A stretch of 53,769 nucleotides of DNA from CAIKLP01 sp039798705 (lineage in GTDB: Bacteria; Bacteroidota; Bacteroidia; Sphingobacteriales; Sphingobacteriaceae): the NCBI GenBank assembly GCA_039798705.1, contig JBDKFN010000007.1, positions 1-53,769 on the forward strand, given 5' to 3'. The position numbers and the translations under genes are program-made. Positions 8,498 to 17,448 of the stretch are shown piece after piece; position 1 is the stretch's first letter, and every line of letters begins with the position of its first letter. The notes beneath the pieces were generated by a model that saw nothing but the letters and a program-made list of their open reading frames with translations, was not told the DNA's origin and searched no databases.

Positions 8498-9103
8498 TTA
8501 ACGAATTCCTATTACAAAATTTACACGCTCAAAATCAACACCAGCAGCGCTTGCGCAATCTTGATCAATATCCGCATCTCCAATAAACAACACTTCTTCT
8601 TTTGCTAATTGATGATCTGCTAATAATTGAAACAAAGCATCTGGCGCTGGCTTAGGCGCAATTTCATTGCAAAAATAACATTTAATTTGTTGGTCTAAAC
8701 CATGCCATTCGAGGTGTTTGATTTTATTTAATTGCTGCTCAGGATTTCCATTGGTAAAAACAAACAGCTGCAAACCCGCTGCTGCTGCATCTTTCATCCT
8801 TAAGAGCATGTCTTCAAAAATAAGCAAAGGCAAAGGCAATTTTGCCGTACGCAATAACCTGAAACAATTCTCGAGGTAGGTTTCTGGCAATCCAAAATGT
8901 GCAATCATTTTATCAAATAATAAATGACGGCCATTGGTTTGAAATTCATTGACCAAATATTGGGTAACCAAATCGTGTGCAAAACCTTCTTGATATTCTA
9001 TGAATTGCCCAATGAGATAATAGACCTGAAACAAATAATCTTTTTCAGGATAAATGGTATTGTCTAAATCAAGCACTAAAGCTTTGTAGTTTTTTTCACT
9101 CAT
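8498..9103 (-). CDS. HAD-superfamily hydrolase (phosphatase)
   Basis: A 201-aa cytosolic HAD hydrolase. Motif I is LDLDNTIYPE with nucleophile Asp12 and acid/base Asp14, motif II is FVFTNG, motif III is a Lys in IAPKPAP, and motif IV is GDADID. A helical cap (about 25-95) marks subclass I, as in phosphoglycolate-phosphatase-like enzymes. It lies three bases after the ATP-grasp gene and is third in a PIG-L / ATP-grasp / HAD operon. It probably dephosphorylates a sugar or acyl phosphate made by that pathway. Substrate unknown. Confidence 0.88.
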   Translation of the reverse strand: MSEKNYKALVLDLDNTIYPEKDYLFQVYYLIGQFIEYQEGFAHDLVTQYLVNEFQTNGRHLLFDKMIAHFGLPETYLENCFRLLRTAKLPLPLLIFEDMLLRMKDAAAAGLQLFVFTNGNPEQQLNKIKHLEWHGLDQQIKCYFCNEIAPKPAPDALFQLLADHQLAKEEVLFIGDADIDQDCASAAGVDFERVNFVIGIR

Positions 9104-9106
9104 AAA

Positions 9107-10159
9107 TTAATAATACACTTCTTGGTAATAGCGAATAAAATGAGTTCCCCATTTTACGGCTAATTCCTCAGGCAGAATAGGCATTTGCATGGCTTGTTTG
9201 ACAGCTAGCAAAGGCAAATTAACACCTGCTCCCCTAGCTGCAACAATGGTTCCTTGTACTCTAGGGTTTATTTCTAGTATTTTGAATTGGCCATCGGCTG
9301 CTTTTTTAACTTGAATACCAATGTTGCCATGTAATTTTAAGGCTGCAATAATTTGCTCGCAATAGTTGATAATTTCTTGCTGCTCCACAAAATGACCTTC
9401 CACACTAATTCCCTCTTTCATTTTTGTGCGTAGCCTTGGAATTGCAATCATACAAGCACCCTCATTTGCCAAACAATCAATAGAATACTCCTCACCTGGC
9501 AGATATTCCGAAACCAATAATTCTGGGAATTGCTTCTCGTGTTGAGTATAAATCTCTTTGATTTTTTCTAAAGATATATAAGTGCTGTTGGGTTTATGTT
9601 GAAACAAAAATTCGAAATCGTTTTGGTTTGCATCGATGATACGAAAACCCCTAGACCCATTAGAAACAGACGGTTTAAAGCAAACTGGTTGATGAGGATA
9701 TCCTAATTTTTCTACTGCTTGTAAAAATTCATTTAATGAATTAACTACATAAAATTCGGGAGTTAAAATTGCTTGTGCTTTTAAAAATTGCAGCAACTTA
9801 CTTTTATCATTGGCTATGTTCAATGCAGCAGCATCGGATATTAATACGCGAATACCTTTTTGTTTAAACAATTCGTGATGCTTTGCAAAAACAAATAATT
9901 CACGCGTAACCAAAGGCATAATTACTTGTATACTTTTCTTTTCGCAGATGGCTAAAACAGCAGATACAAAATCTTCGTCTTGCGCCATTGGAATTTGTTC
10001 GAATTGTGCATTTAAATAACGACCTACCGCATGTGGATTGGCATCGGCTACGGTCAATTCAATATTTGCATCGGATTGCAAGCAAGCTATGATACCCGCT
10101 GCACCTGGCGCCCCGGCACCAGTCATCAATACTTTTATTTTAGTTAAGCTATTATCCAT
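9107..10159 (-). CDS. ATP-grasp ligase (carbamoyl-phosphate-synthase/PylC-like)
   Basis: The 350-aa protein has an N-terminal pre-ATP-grasp Rossmann-like domain (VLMTGAGAPGAAGIIACL, 10-27), then an ATP-grasp fold. Landmarks are FKPSVSNGSRGFRII (glycine-rich nucleotide loop), LLVSEYLPGEEYSIDCLA, and LEINPRVQGT, whose Glu and Asn bind metal. ATP-grasp enzymes activate a carboxylate as an acyl phosphate and join it to an amine or thiol. Its start overlaps the end of the PIG-L deacetylase by 16 bases, so the two are translationally coupled. A deacetylase that frees an amine followed by a ligase that acylates it is an attractive but unproven sequence. Confidence 0.88.
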   Translation of the reverse strand: MDNSLTKIKVLMTGAGAPGAAGIIACLQSDANIELTVADANPHAVGRYLNAQFEQIPMAQDEDFVSAVLAICEKKSIQVIMPLVTRELFVFAKHHELFKQKGIRVLISDAAALNIANDKSKLLQFLKAQAILTPEFYVVNSLNEFLQAVEKLGYPHQPVCFKPSVSNGSRGFRIIDANQNDFEFLFQHKPNSTYISLEKIKEIYTQHEKQFPELLVSEYLPGEEYSIDCLANEGACMIAIPRLRTKMKEGISVEGHFVEQQEIINYCEQIIAALKLHGNIGIQVKKAADGQFKILEINPRVQGTIVAARGAGVNLPLLAVKQAMQMPILPEELAVKWGTHFIRYYQEVYY

Positions 10160-10785
10160 CGAACAACTTCAAATACTTCAGCGTAATGATCTGAAATTTG
10201 CACTCCCCTTGTTCTGGCTAACCCACGAATAAATTCATCGTTCGCATATGGCCTGTGCTGCTGACTTTCGTATTGCGCCAATGCTGCAACTTTGCTGCTG
10301 ACGTTTTTATCTGACAAAGAAATAAAACAAGTTGTATTGAAACTTAAATTATTCCAAGGCAATTCATAAGATAAAATTGAGGTTGTTTTAAATGCACGCA
10401 ATGCTTCCTGTGCAATGGTTCCGTGGTCTTGGTGCAAATCTGTTAAACTTGGCATGAACACCAAATTTGGGTTAATTTTATTTTTAAGATCAATTAAATC
10501 TTGTAAAATAGCTTGGCGGTTATAACTAAAAGTTCTTACTTCATAATTATATAACAATAGGTTTTCTGGCAGAATGCCCAAAACTTGTGTTGCTTTTTTT
10601 ACCTCTTCAATTAAAATATTAGAAGGTAAATGTTTGGGCACTGAAATTTCACAAGCCGAAAATGCGGCATAATAAACTTCGTGACCTTCTTCTATGAATT
10701 TGTTAATTGCACCTCCGCAGCCCAATTCTCCGTCATCGGTATGAGGCGCCAATATTAATATGCGTTGTTTGCTCGATTTAAACAT
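10144..10785 (-). CDS. PIG-L/LmbE-family N-acetyl-hexosamine deacetylase-like protein
   Basis: A 213-aa zinc-dependent deacetylase of the PIG-L/LmbE superfamily. The motif APHTDDGELGCGG (13-25) holds the metal His15 and Asp18 with catalytic Asp17, and DLHQDHGTIAQEA supplies the distal metal His. Family members remove acetyl groups from GlcNAc-containing substrates or glycolipids. No signal peptide is present, so it acts in the cytosol. It is the first gene of the operon with ATP-grasp and HAD enzymes, pointing to the making of a modified amino sugar or glycoconjugate. The exact substrate is not readable. Confidence 0.9.
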   Translation of the reverse strand: MFKSSKQRILILAPHTDDGELGCGGAINKFIEEGHEVYYAAFSACEISVPKHLPSNILIEEVKKATQVLGILPENLLLYNYEVRTFSYNRQAILQDLIDLKNKINPNLVFMPSLTDLHQDHGTIAQEALRAFKTTSILSYELPWNNLSFNTTCFISLSDKNVSSKVAALAQYESQQHRPYANDEFIRGLARTRGVQISDHYAEVFEVVRWIIA

Positions 10786-10902
10786 CTTTATGAAAGAATT
10801 AGGAGAACAATTATACTTTTTTTATCGAGTATAAAGGTAATAAATTTGATTTTTTCTTAATTTAACGCAGATTATGAGCTTATATTTTGTAAAAGCCTAA
10901 GC

Positions 10903-12378
10903 ATGCAACTGAAAAAACAACCTTTTATTTACTTCCTATTAGCGTATTTGCTGCTGGTTATTTATAACCTCAACAAATTGCCTGTTGCCTGGGTAGACGA
11001 AATTATGCTCATAGACCCCGCTTATAATTGGATTCATGAAGGAAAATTTATCGGTAAAGTATGGCCATTTGTAGGTAGCGAACATATATTTTTAGCCTAC
11101 TTGCCTTTGAGTTCTTTTATTCACCTCATAGACCTGAGCTTATTCCCTCACGAAATATTTTACACGCGTTTACCTTGGCTAATTTTCTTAATTATTACTG
11201 CCATTTACTTATTCAAATACATCGATTTTAGATATAGCAGTTTACCTGCAGGCATTCTATTCTTGGTGAGTATTTTTGTAGTAGATGAAGGCATTAGCAA
11301 TGCCATGCGAAGCGGTAGAGTAGAAATGCCGGTAATGGCTATTATGGCTACTGCATTTTATTATGCACTTAAAAAGAAACATCCATTTTTACAAGCAACA
11401 CTTGTGAGCTTATTGTTTATAGCCCATCCAGCTGTTTATCCAATTGGAATAATATTAGCCATTGATTTATTGACTAGAAAATATAGTACTGTAAAACGCT
11501 TTGGATTTGCAGCCATTATGGTCTCTCTGCCTATGTTTTATTTGGCCATGGCCGATTTTAACTTTCAACATATTTACGAGCAATTAATTGTTCATGGTCG
11601 CGAACACGACGGCCACGACCAAGCCAATAATATTTTTTACCAGCATTTTATTCAACGATTTTTACCAAGCTACCAAATTCAATTTTTAATCATACTGCTG
11701 TCGGCTATTGCACATTTTACTTGTGCTTACACCTTATTTGTAAAAAAGAATTTCAGACAAAATTTAGTGGAAATTTCTTTTTTGGCGAGTAGTGTATTTT
11801 GGTTTTTTACCCTTGCTCCTTTTTACAGGTATACACCCGTTTTAGTTTTACTATTATACCTGCATTTACCAGAAATGTACAAACGCTTTTTATCTTTTGC
11901 AGGTTTTTTACGCATCAGTTTTAGAGCCGCTAAAATATGGCAGATGCTGCTAATGGGCATGTTTATACTGTATTGTAGCCTGCCGTTTATAACTAGAAAC
12001 ATAGTGGCCATACAACAAAAAACGGAACGCAACGAATATGCAGTTTACGATTGGCTCACAGAAAAAATTCAAGCAAAAGCTAATGAAAAAATATTAATCA
12101 TAGACGAGCCCATTGCATTTTATTATGCCATGCAAAAGGAAAACATTACTTATACTTTGCCATATGCCATTCCGAAATATCATTTAGCAGATTACGATCG
12201 GGTGTTTTATTTAACACAAAGAACCGCACCTGCTGAATCAGCATTAGTGGCCATGTATTTGCCTTCAGCAAACAATACAAAACCCGCTTTCATTAAAAGA
12301 AATATCATTACTTACCAAGGAATGCGATTGTACCAAATCCAATCAGAGCAAGCCTTACAAAACTTATATAGAAAATAA
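10903..12378 (+). CDS. GT-C-fold membrane glycosyltransferase (GT39/ArnT-like)
   Basis: A 491-aa polytopic inner-membrane protein with about ten hydrophobic segments. After the first helix comes VDEIMLIDPAYNWIHEGKFIG; the Asp-Glu in the first periplasmic loop is where GT-C enzymes (GT39, ArnT, GT83) carry the catalytic acid residues. A soluble C-terminal part (about 380-491) lies after the last helix, also usual for the class. These enzymes transfer a sugar from a polyprenyl-phosphate donor to lipid or protein at the periplasmic face. It is divergent from the PIG-L operon and three bases ahead of the LolD-like ATPase gene. Donor and acceptor unknown. Confidence 0.78.
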   Translation: MQLKKQPFIYFLLAYLLLVIYNLNKLPVAWVDEIMLIDPAYNWIHEGKFIGKVWPFVGSEHIFLAYLPLSSFIHLIDLSLFPHEIFYTRLPWLIFLIITAIYLFKYIDFRYSSLPAGILFLVSIFVVDEGISNAMRSGRVEMPVMAIMATAFYYALKKKHPFLQATLVSLLFIAHPAVYPIGIILAIDLLTRKYSTVKRFGFAAIMVSLPMFYLAMADFNFQHIYEQLIVHGREHDGHDQANNIFYQHFIQRFLPSYQIQFLIILLSAIAHFTCAYTLFVKKNFRQNLVEISFLASSVFWFFTLAPFYRYTPVLVLLLYLHLPEMYKRFLSFAGFLRISFRAAKIWQMLLMGMFILYCSLPFITRNIVAIQQKTERNEYAVYDWLTEKIQAKANEKILIIDEPIAFYYAMQKENITYTLPYAIPKYHLADYDRVFYLTQRTAPAESALVAMYLPSANNTKPAFIKRNIITYQGMRLYQIQSEQALQNLYRK

Positions 12379-12381
12379 GCC

Positions 12382-13038
12382 ATGTTATTAAACGCAAGCA
12401 ATATTAGTAAGTCATACGGTAATTTAGCCATTTTAAAATCGCTAGATATACAAATAAACGCATCGGAAATAATTGCTATTGTTGGCGCATCCGGAGCTGG
12501 AAAAAGCACTTTACTTCATTTATTAGGCACACTTGATAAACCAGATACAGGAAATATTATTTTTAATGACCACGATCTTTCTAAATTAAATGACACCGCA
12601 TTGAGTGAATTTAGAAATAAAAACATGGGCTTTATTTTTCAATTTCATCATTTACTGCCCGAGTTTACCGCCTTAGAAAATGTTTGTATTCCGGCTTATA
12701 TTGCCAAAGAAAACAAATCAACTGCCGAAACAAGAGGCCTAGCACTATTGAAGCAATTAGGCCTAGAAGCAAGGGCGCAGCATAAACCTTCGGAACTATC
12801 TGGCGGGGAACAACAACGGGTAGCCATCGCTAGAGCACTCATTAATAAACCATCTGTTATTTTTGCCGACGAACCCACTGGTAATTTAGATTCAACAAAT
12901 GCAAAAGAAATAAACGAGTTATTTTTAAAGCTCAGAAACGAAATGGGTATTGCCATTGTAATTGTAACGCACAATGTAGAGCTAGCAAGCATTGCAGACC
13001 GTAAACTTACAATGAAAGACGGAAGCCTATTGGCTTAG
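12382..13038 (+). CDS. ABC transporter ATP-binding protein, LolD/MacB type
   Basis: A 218-aa ATPase subunit with Walker A GASGAGKST (35-43), Q-loop FQFHHLLPEFTALENV, signature LSGGEQQRVAIARAL, Walker B VIFADEPTGNLD and H-loop VIVTHN. The short length and the HLLPEFTALENV text match the LolD/MacB/FtsE family, which drives lipoprotein release from the inner membrane or acts in exporters. No permease gene (LolC/E type) adjoins it; Bacteroidota often encode lolD apart. Its last four bases overlap the end of the convergent DUF5916 gene. Confidence 0.88.
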   Translation: MLLNASNISKSYGNLAILKSLDIQINASEIIAIVGASGAGKSTLLHLLGTLDKPDTGNIIFNDHDLSKLNDTALSEFRNKNMGFIFQFHHLLPEFTALENVCIPAYIAKENKSTAETRGLALLKQLGLEARAQHKPSELSGGEQQRVAIARALINKPSVIFADEPTGNLDSTNAKEINELFLKLRNEMGIAIVIVTHNVELASIADRKLTMKDGSLLA

Positions 13039-15470
13039 TTTTTCTTTTTGGTAAAGTAACGGTAATCTAAATAATATAAAACTTTAAAAGTTAATTGATT
13101 GAATTGCGGTTGTCCAACGGTATTCATTAAACTACCTGCAAATTGACTACCCAAAAATCTTCTAGATGAAATGATATTACCATAATCATTCACACTGTTT
13201 TTCCATACAATAATTAAGTCGCTACCTGGAGCAAAGCGCCAGCTATAAACCAAGTCAGCGTTAAAGAAACTAACATTCCTATTATTATTTGCTTGGTAAT
13301 TGGTGCTATCAGGAATTAAATTTCCTGCATCATTTAACAACATATATTTATTAATAGAAACGGTACTCCAATAATACCTTAAACGCAAAGTAAGCGAGGT
13401 GTTTTTATTAAAAATATAGGAAGTATTAAAAACGTTCTCTTGTGTTTGTACATTTCTAAATGCAAAATAAATTAAGTCGTCACTCATTTTAGCAGCAAAA
13501 CCTTGCCCACCTTTATCTTTGCTAATCATGAAGTTATTACTTAACCTCCATCGATCCGAAACCCTAAACATGGGTGTAATATTAAAATAATAATATTTTC
13601 CTTTAGCGGTAAAATCGTTGAAATATCCGGTTGCAGCATCTATGGCTAAACGCTTACGGTAATCTGATGATATATCACTTTCTGCACCCATAAAATTTGG
13701 CGCTAAAAATTTACGACCAAATGTACGTGGCTCATAAATATCGTGGTCTCCTATTGGTTTTACGAAAACTGAAACACCATGGTAAAAGAAATTTTTGAAA
13801 ACGTTCCAAAATGAAAAGTTGAAATCTGTCGATTGAAACTGCTTTGTTCTAAATGTTGTTGAATAAGATGCATTCAAACGGTAACCATGTTTCAATGTAT
13901 TTTTAGTAGGCTTGTAAATTTGGTATGATAAATTTAAATTAGTCGTAATTTCATCTGGACTCTGCAAAAGCCCTAAATCATTAGGGTTATAGGTGTCACT
14001 TTCAATATTCGTATACAAACCAAATTTAAAATTGCCACTCACTTTGTCGATGCCAAAGGCTTGTCTAAAACCATCGCTTACCGAATCTGTAAATGTTTTT
14101 CTATTGTAAATGGCTAAACCGTAAAATCTGAAACGATCCTTTTTATCGGTCTTTGAAAACTCCACTGCCGAAACATTTGCATTTCCTGCATTCAATTGTC
14201 TTGTAACATTGGTATTCATAAAAGAAACAAAACTATTGTGTTTCAAAGTTTGATTGAAAGAAATAATATTGTAATTACTCAAAGGCTCTGTCACAATCGA
14301 TTTTTCTTCGCCACTCTCTAAGCGAACACTGGCTTTGGTTTCAGCCGTAATGGCATTTAAAAAACCGATTCCTAAACCACTTGGGCTACGACCAGATATT
14401 TTTGTTGCATTAATTAATTGCACCTGACCTGGATTATTTAAAACCTGAATGGTAGAATCGCTTCGCATGGCTTCCACATTACCAAAACCTTTTGGCGTGC
14501 CTCCAATTCTCCTTGGGTAAAATAAATTTCCTACTGAAAACAATTCGGTGCCTTCTACAAAGAAGGGCCTGTTTTCTTGGTACTGCACTTCGAATGCACT
14601 TAAATTTAAAATTTTATTGTCTGATTGCACCTGTCCAAAATCGGGTGCCAAGGTAAGATCTAAGGTATAACTATCGTTGATGCCATATTTTAAATCTAAA
14701 CCTGCATTATAAGCAGAAGACCAATTACTCTGCCCTGAAATGTTAGCTGGAAAATGATTTTCTGTAACTCCTAGGTATGGTGTTAACGATAATCGCATAG
14801 GCGCATTGATTTGCGCAATCCCTTCTATATCGCCAAAATAAGCGATGCGATTTTTTAAAGTAGGTTCTATGAAAGGCCATGAAAGTAGCTCCCTTTTTCT
14901 TCTAATATTTCTAGAAATTTGAACGCCCCATTTTTGCTCGTTTTTTTGCGGGAAACGAATTGCTGAATAAGGGATTTTCATTTCTATATTCCAACCATCA
15001 TTGGTAATTTTTACCGCACTTTCCCAAATGGCATCAAAATTATCGGTGTTTGACTTTTGATCAAACTGAACACCTGCAGCTGTTACCCCAAATGTAAATG
15101 TATTCTGAAAATCATAATAAGTATCAAAACTGATACTAAACCAATCGTTGTACATGTATTTATCACGCACAGAAAATTCTTTTTGAATGCTATCTGGATG
15201 CGAATCGCATAATTGCGCACTCACATAAATGGCATCGTCGTTATAAATTATTTTAACCAGACTTGGCTCCGATGGATTGATGTTTTGAAAAGGTTCTTGT
15301 TGCTTAAATTCGGTGATACTTGGCGTCAAATGCCATTCCAACTCACTTATTTGCCCATCAACTTTTATTGGCTGAGTACTTCTGTGAGATACATAAGCCG
15401 GCCTATTACCCTCAGCAAAAGTGTTGAATACCGTAAAGAACAATAATATAAAAAATGGCAATCGGCGCAT
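13035..15470 (-). CDS. DUF5916 outer-membrane barrel protein with N-terminal CBM9-like domain
   Basis: An 811-aa secreted protein: signal peptide (MRRLPFFILLFFTVFNTFA), then a CBM9/DOMON-like sandwich (about 25-215) opening with PIKVDGQISELEWHLTP and containing YNDDAIYVSAQLCDSHPDSI. The remainder (about 220-811) is rich in beta-strand and aromatic residues, as in DUF5916 outer-membrane proteins; the block QVQSDNKILNLSAFEVQYQE and RPFFVEGTELF is the conserved core. It ends in LYYLDYRYFTKKKN. Function is unestablished; context gives no substrate. It is monocistronic and convergent with lolD, with a four-base overlap of the ends. Confidence 0.88.
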   Translation of the reverse strand: MRRLPFFILLFFTVFNTFAEGNRPAYVSHRSTQPIKVDGQISELEWHLTPSITEFKQQEPFQNINPSEPSLVKIIYNDDAIYVSAQLCDSHPDSIQKEFSVRDKYMYNDWFSISFDTYYDFQNTFTFGVTAAGVQFDQKSNTDNFDAIWESAVKITNDGWNIEMKIPYSAIRFPQKNEQKWGVQISRNIRRKRELLSWPFIEPTLKNRIAYFGDIEGIAQINAPMRLSLTPYLGVTENHFPANISGQSNWSSAYNAGLDLKYGINDSYTLDLTLAPDFGQVQSDNKILNLSAFEVQYQENRPFFVEGTELFSVGNLFYPRRIGGTPKGFGNVEAMRSDSTIQVLNNPGQVQLINATKISGRSPSGLGIGFLNAITAETKASVRLESGEEKSIVTEPLSNYNIISFNQTLKHNSFVSFMNTNVTRQLNAGNANVSAVEFSKTDKKDRFRFYGLAIYNRKTFTDSVSDGFRQAFGIDKVSGNFKFGLYTNIESDTYNPNDLGLLQSPDEITTNLNLSYQIYKPTKNTLKHGYRLNASYSTTFRTKQFQSTDFNFSFWNVFKNFFYHGVSVFVKPIGDHDIYEPRTFGRKFLAPNFMGAESDISSDYRKRLAIDAATGYFNDFTAKGKYYYFNITPMFRVSDRWRLSNNFMISKDKGGQGFAAKMSDDLIYFAFRNVQTQENVFNTSYIFNKNTSLTLRLRYYWSTVSINKYMLLNDAGNLIPDSTNYQANNNRNVSFFNADLVYSWRFAPGSDLIIVWKNSVNDYGNIISSRRFLGSQFAGSLMNTVGQPQFNQLTFKVLYYLDYRYFTKKKN

Positions 15471-15512
15471 GCCGCGAAAATAGTAAATTTATGCTAGTAG
15501 AATTGTAAAAAT

Positions 15513-15520
15513 TATGTTTG
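15513..15520 (+). promoter_or_regulatory. Bacteroidota-type -7 box (TATGTTTG) upstream of sucC
   Basis: TATGTTTG matches TAnnTTTG and lies 44 bases before the sucC ATG, in the divergent region with the DUF5916 gene. No convincing -33 TTG at about 19-21 bases upstream. Motif-based inference. Confidence 0.45.
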
Positions 15521-15564
15521 ATTGATAGCAAAATAGATGTATTTTTACGCCAAATTCTATAAAA

Positions 15565-16758
15565 ATGAACATTCACGAATATCAAGGTAAATCAATTTTA
15601 AAATCGTTTGGGGTACGCATTCAAGAAGGTATTGTTGCAGAAACAGCAGAACAAGCAGTTACAGCAGCTCAAGAGCTTCAAAAAGTGACTGGTACTGGTT
15701 GGTGGGTAGTTAAAGCCCAAATTCATGCAGGTGGAAGAGGAAAAGGTGGTGGCGTTAAATTGGCTAAAAACCTAGAGGAAGTGAAAGAAAAAGCAAGTCA
15801 AATTATTGGCATGCAATTAATTACGCCACAAACAGGCGCTGAAGGTAAAAAAGTACATAAAGTTTTAATTGCGGAGGATGTTTATTATCCTGGCGAATCT
15901 GAAACTAAAGAGTTTTACATGAGCGTGCTTTTAAATAGAGCTACTGGCAGAAACATCATCATGTATTCTACTGAAGGTGGAATGGACATTGAAGAAGTAG
16001 CTGAACATACGCCACATTTAATTTTCAAAGAAGAAATTGATCCTAAAGTTGGTTTACAAGGTTTTCAAACTAGAAAAATTGCATTCAACTTAGGTTTATC
16101 GGGTGATGCTTTCAAAGACATGACTAAATTTGTAGCTGCTTTATACAAAGCATACGAAGCAACTGATTCTGCTATGTTTGAAATTAATCCAGTATTAAAA
16201 ACATCAGACAATAAAATTTTAGCAGTTGATGCGAAAGTTAATTTAGATGAAAATGCATTGTACCGTCATCCAGATTATTTAGCGATGCGCGATGTAATGG
16301 AAGAAGACCCAACGGAAGTAGAAGCTGGAAAGTCTAATTTAAATTACGTGAAGTTAGATGGTAATGTTGGCTGTATGGTTAACGGTGCTGGTTTAGCTAT
16401 GGCTACCATGGATATCATTAAATTATCTGGTGGTGACCCTGCGAACTTCTTAGACGTGGGTGGAACTGCAAACGCAACTACTGTTGAAGCTGGTTTCCAA
16501 ATCATCTTAAAAGACCCGAATGTTAAAGCAATTTTAATTAATATTTTTGGCGGTATTGTTCGTTGCGACCGTGTGGCGCAAGGGGTAATTGATGCTTATA
16601 AAAACATTGGTAATATTCCTGTGCCAATTATTGTTCGCTTACAAGGAACAAATGCAGAAGAAGCTAAAAAATTAATTGACGAATCTGGATTGAAAGTTTT
16701 TTCAGCAATTGCATTGCAAGATGCAGCTGACCTAGTAAAAGAGGTATTGTCAAAATAA
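15565..16758 (+). CDS. sucC: Succinyl-CoA synthetase beta subunit
   Basis: The 397-aa beta subunit of succinyl-CoA ligase, which with the alpha subunit interconverts succinyl-CoA and succinate with formation of a nucleoside triphosphate in the TCA cycle. It opens MNIHEYQGKSILKSFGV, has the ATP-grasp segment VVKAQIHAGGRGKGGGVKLA, the metal-site Glu/Asn in MFEINPVLKTSDNKILAVDAK, and the C-terminal ligase half with FLDVGGTA and INIFGGIVRCDRVAQG. Full length. sucD is not adjacent, so the subunits are unlinked here. A strong hairpin terminator follows. Confidence 0.98.
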   Translation: MNIHEYQGKSILKSFGVRIQEGIVAETAEQAVTAAQELQKVTGTGWWVVKAQIHAGGRGKGGGVKLAKNLEEVKEKASQIIGMQLITPQTGAEGKKVHKVLIAEDVYYPGESETKEFYMSVLLNRATGRNIIMYSTEGGMDIEEVAEHTPHLIFKEEIDPKVGLQGFQTRKIAFNLGLSGDAFKDMTKFVAALYKAYEATDSAMFEINPVLKTSDNKILAVDAKVNLDENALYRHPDYLAMRDVMEEDPTEVEAGKSNLNYVKLDGNVGCMVNGAGLAMATMDIIKLSGGDPANFLDVGGTANATTVEAGFQIILKDPNVKAILINIFGGIVRCDRVAQGVIDAYKNIGNIPVPIIVRLQGTNAEEAKKLIDESGLKVFSAIALQDAADLVKEVLSK

Positions 16759-16777
16759 TTAATCATTCATCAAATTT

Positions 16778-16811
16778 AAAAGCCAATTAGATTTTCTAAT
16801 TGGCTTTTTTT
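16778..16811 (+). terminator. Rho-independent terminator after sucC
   Basis: A 14-base stem AAAAGCCAATTAGA pairs perfectly with TCTAATTGGCTTTT around a TTT loop, and a T-run continues to 16811. It lies 20 bases after the sucC stop and just before the YrdC-family gene, which therefore probably depends on read-through or its own promoter. Confidence 0.88.
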
Positions 16812-16825
16812 ATGGATATTTAAAG

Positions 16826-17446
16826 GTGCTACTAAAAATATACCCGAATAACCCAAACGAAAAACATTTACAACAAGTGGTGGAATGTTTGAAAGATGGC
16901 GGATTAATTATATATCCGACCGATACCGTTTATGGATTAGGCTGTGATATTTACCAAGCCAAAGCAATTGAAAGACTTTGTCAAATTCGAAATATTAAAC
17001 CAGAAAAAGCAAACCTTTCCTTTATTTGCTACGACTTAAGTCATTTATCTGATTTTGTAAAACCGATTGATAATAGTTTGTTTAGGATTTTAAAGCATGC
17101 CCTACCCGGCCCATTTACATTTATTTTAAATGCGAATAATAAAGTGCCAAAACTCATGCACTCCAATAAAAAAACGGTTGGCATTAGGGTACCAGACCAT
17201 CCAATTGCAAGAGGTATTGTAAATTTACTAGGTAACCCAATTGTGAGCACCTCTATTCACGACGACGACGAGGTGCTGGAATACAGCACCGACCCCGAAT
17301 TGATTTACGAAAAATACAAAGACCAAGTTGACCTAGTAATTGATGCTGGCTATGGAGAACTACAAGCTTCTACAGTAGTTGATTTTACAAGCGATGAGCC
17401 TTTGATACTAAGACAAGGTAAAGGCGATTTTGACAGCTACTTATAA
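16826..17446 (+). CDS. YrdC/Sua5-family threonylcarbamoyl-AMP synthase (TsaC-like)
   Basis: A 206-aa single-domain YrdC/Sua5/YciO-family protein. The family makes threonylcarbamoyl-AMP from Thr, bicarbonate and ATP for the t6A37 modification of ANN-decoding tRNAs. Visible landmarks are IYPTDTVYGLGCDIYQ (31-46), the RNIKPEKANLSF variant of the KxR..K.P motif, and GIRVPDHPIARGIVNLLGNPIVSTS. The C-terminal Sua5 domain is absent. The start is a GTG at 16826, 15 bases after the sucC terminator. It runs into nhaA with a two-base gap. It could be a YciO-type paralogue rather than the essential TsaC. Confidence 0.88.
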   Translation: MLLKIYPNNPNEKHLQQVVECLKDGGLIIYPTDTVYGLGCDIYQAKAIERLCQIRNIKPEKANLSFICYDLSHLSDFVKPIDNSLFRILKHALPGPFTFILNANNKVPKLMHSNKKTVGIRVPDHPIARGIVNLLGNPIVSTSIHDDDEVLEYSTDPELIYEKYKDQVDLVIDAGYGELQASTVVDFTSDEPLILRQGKGDFDSYL

Positions 17447-17448
17447 AG

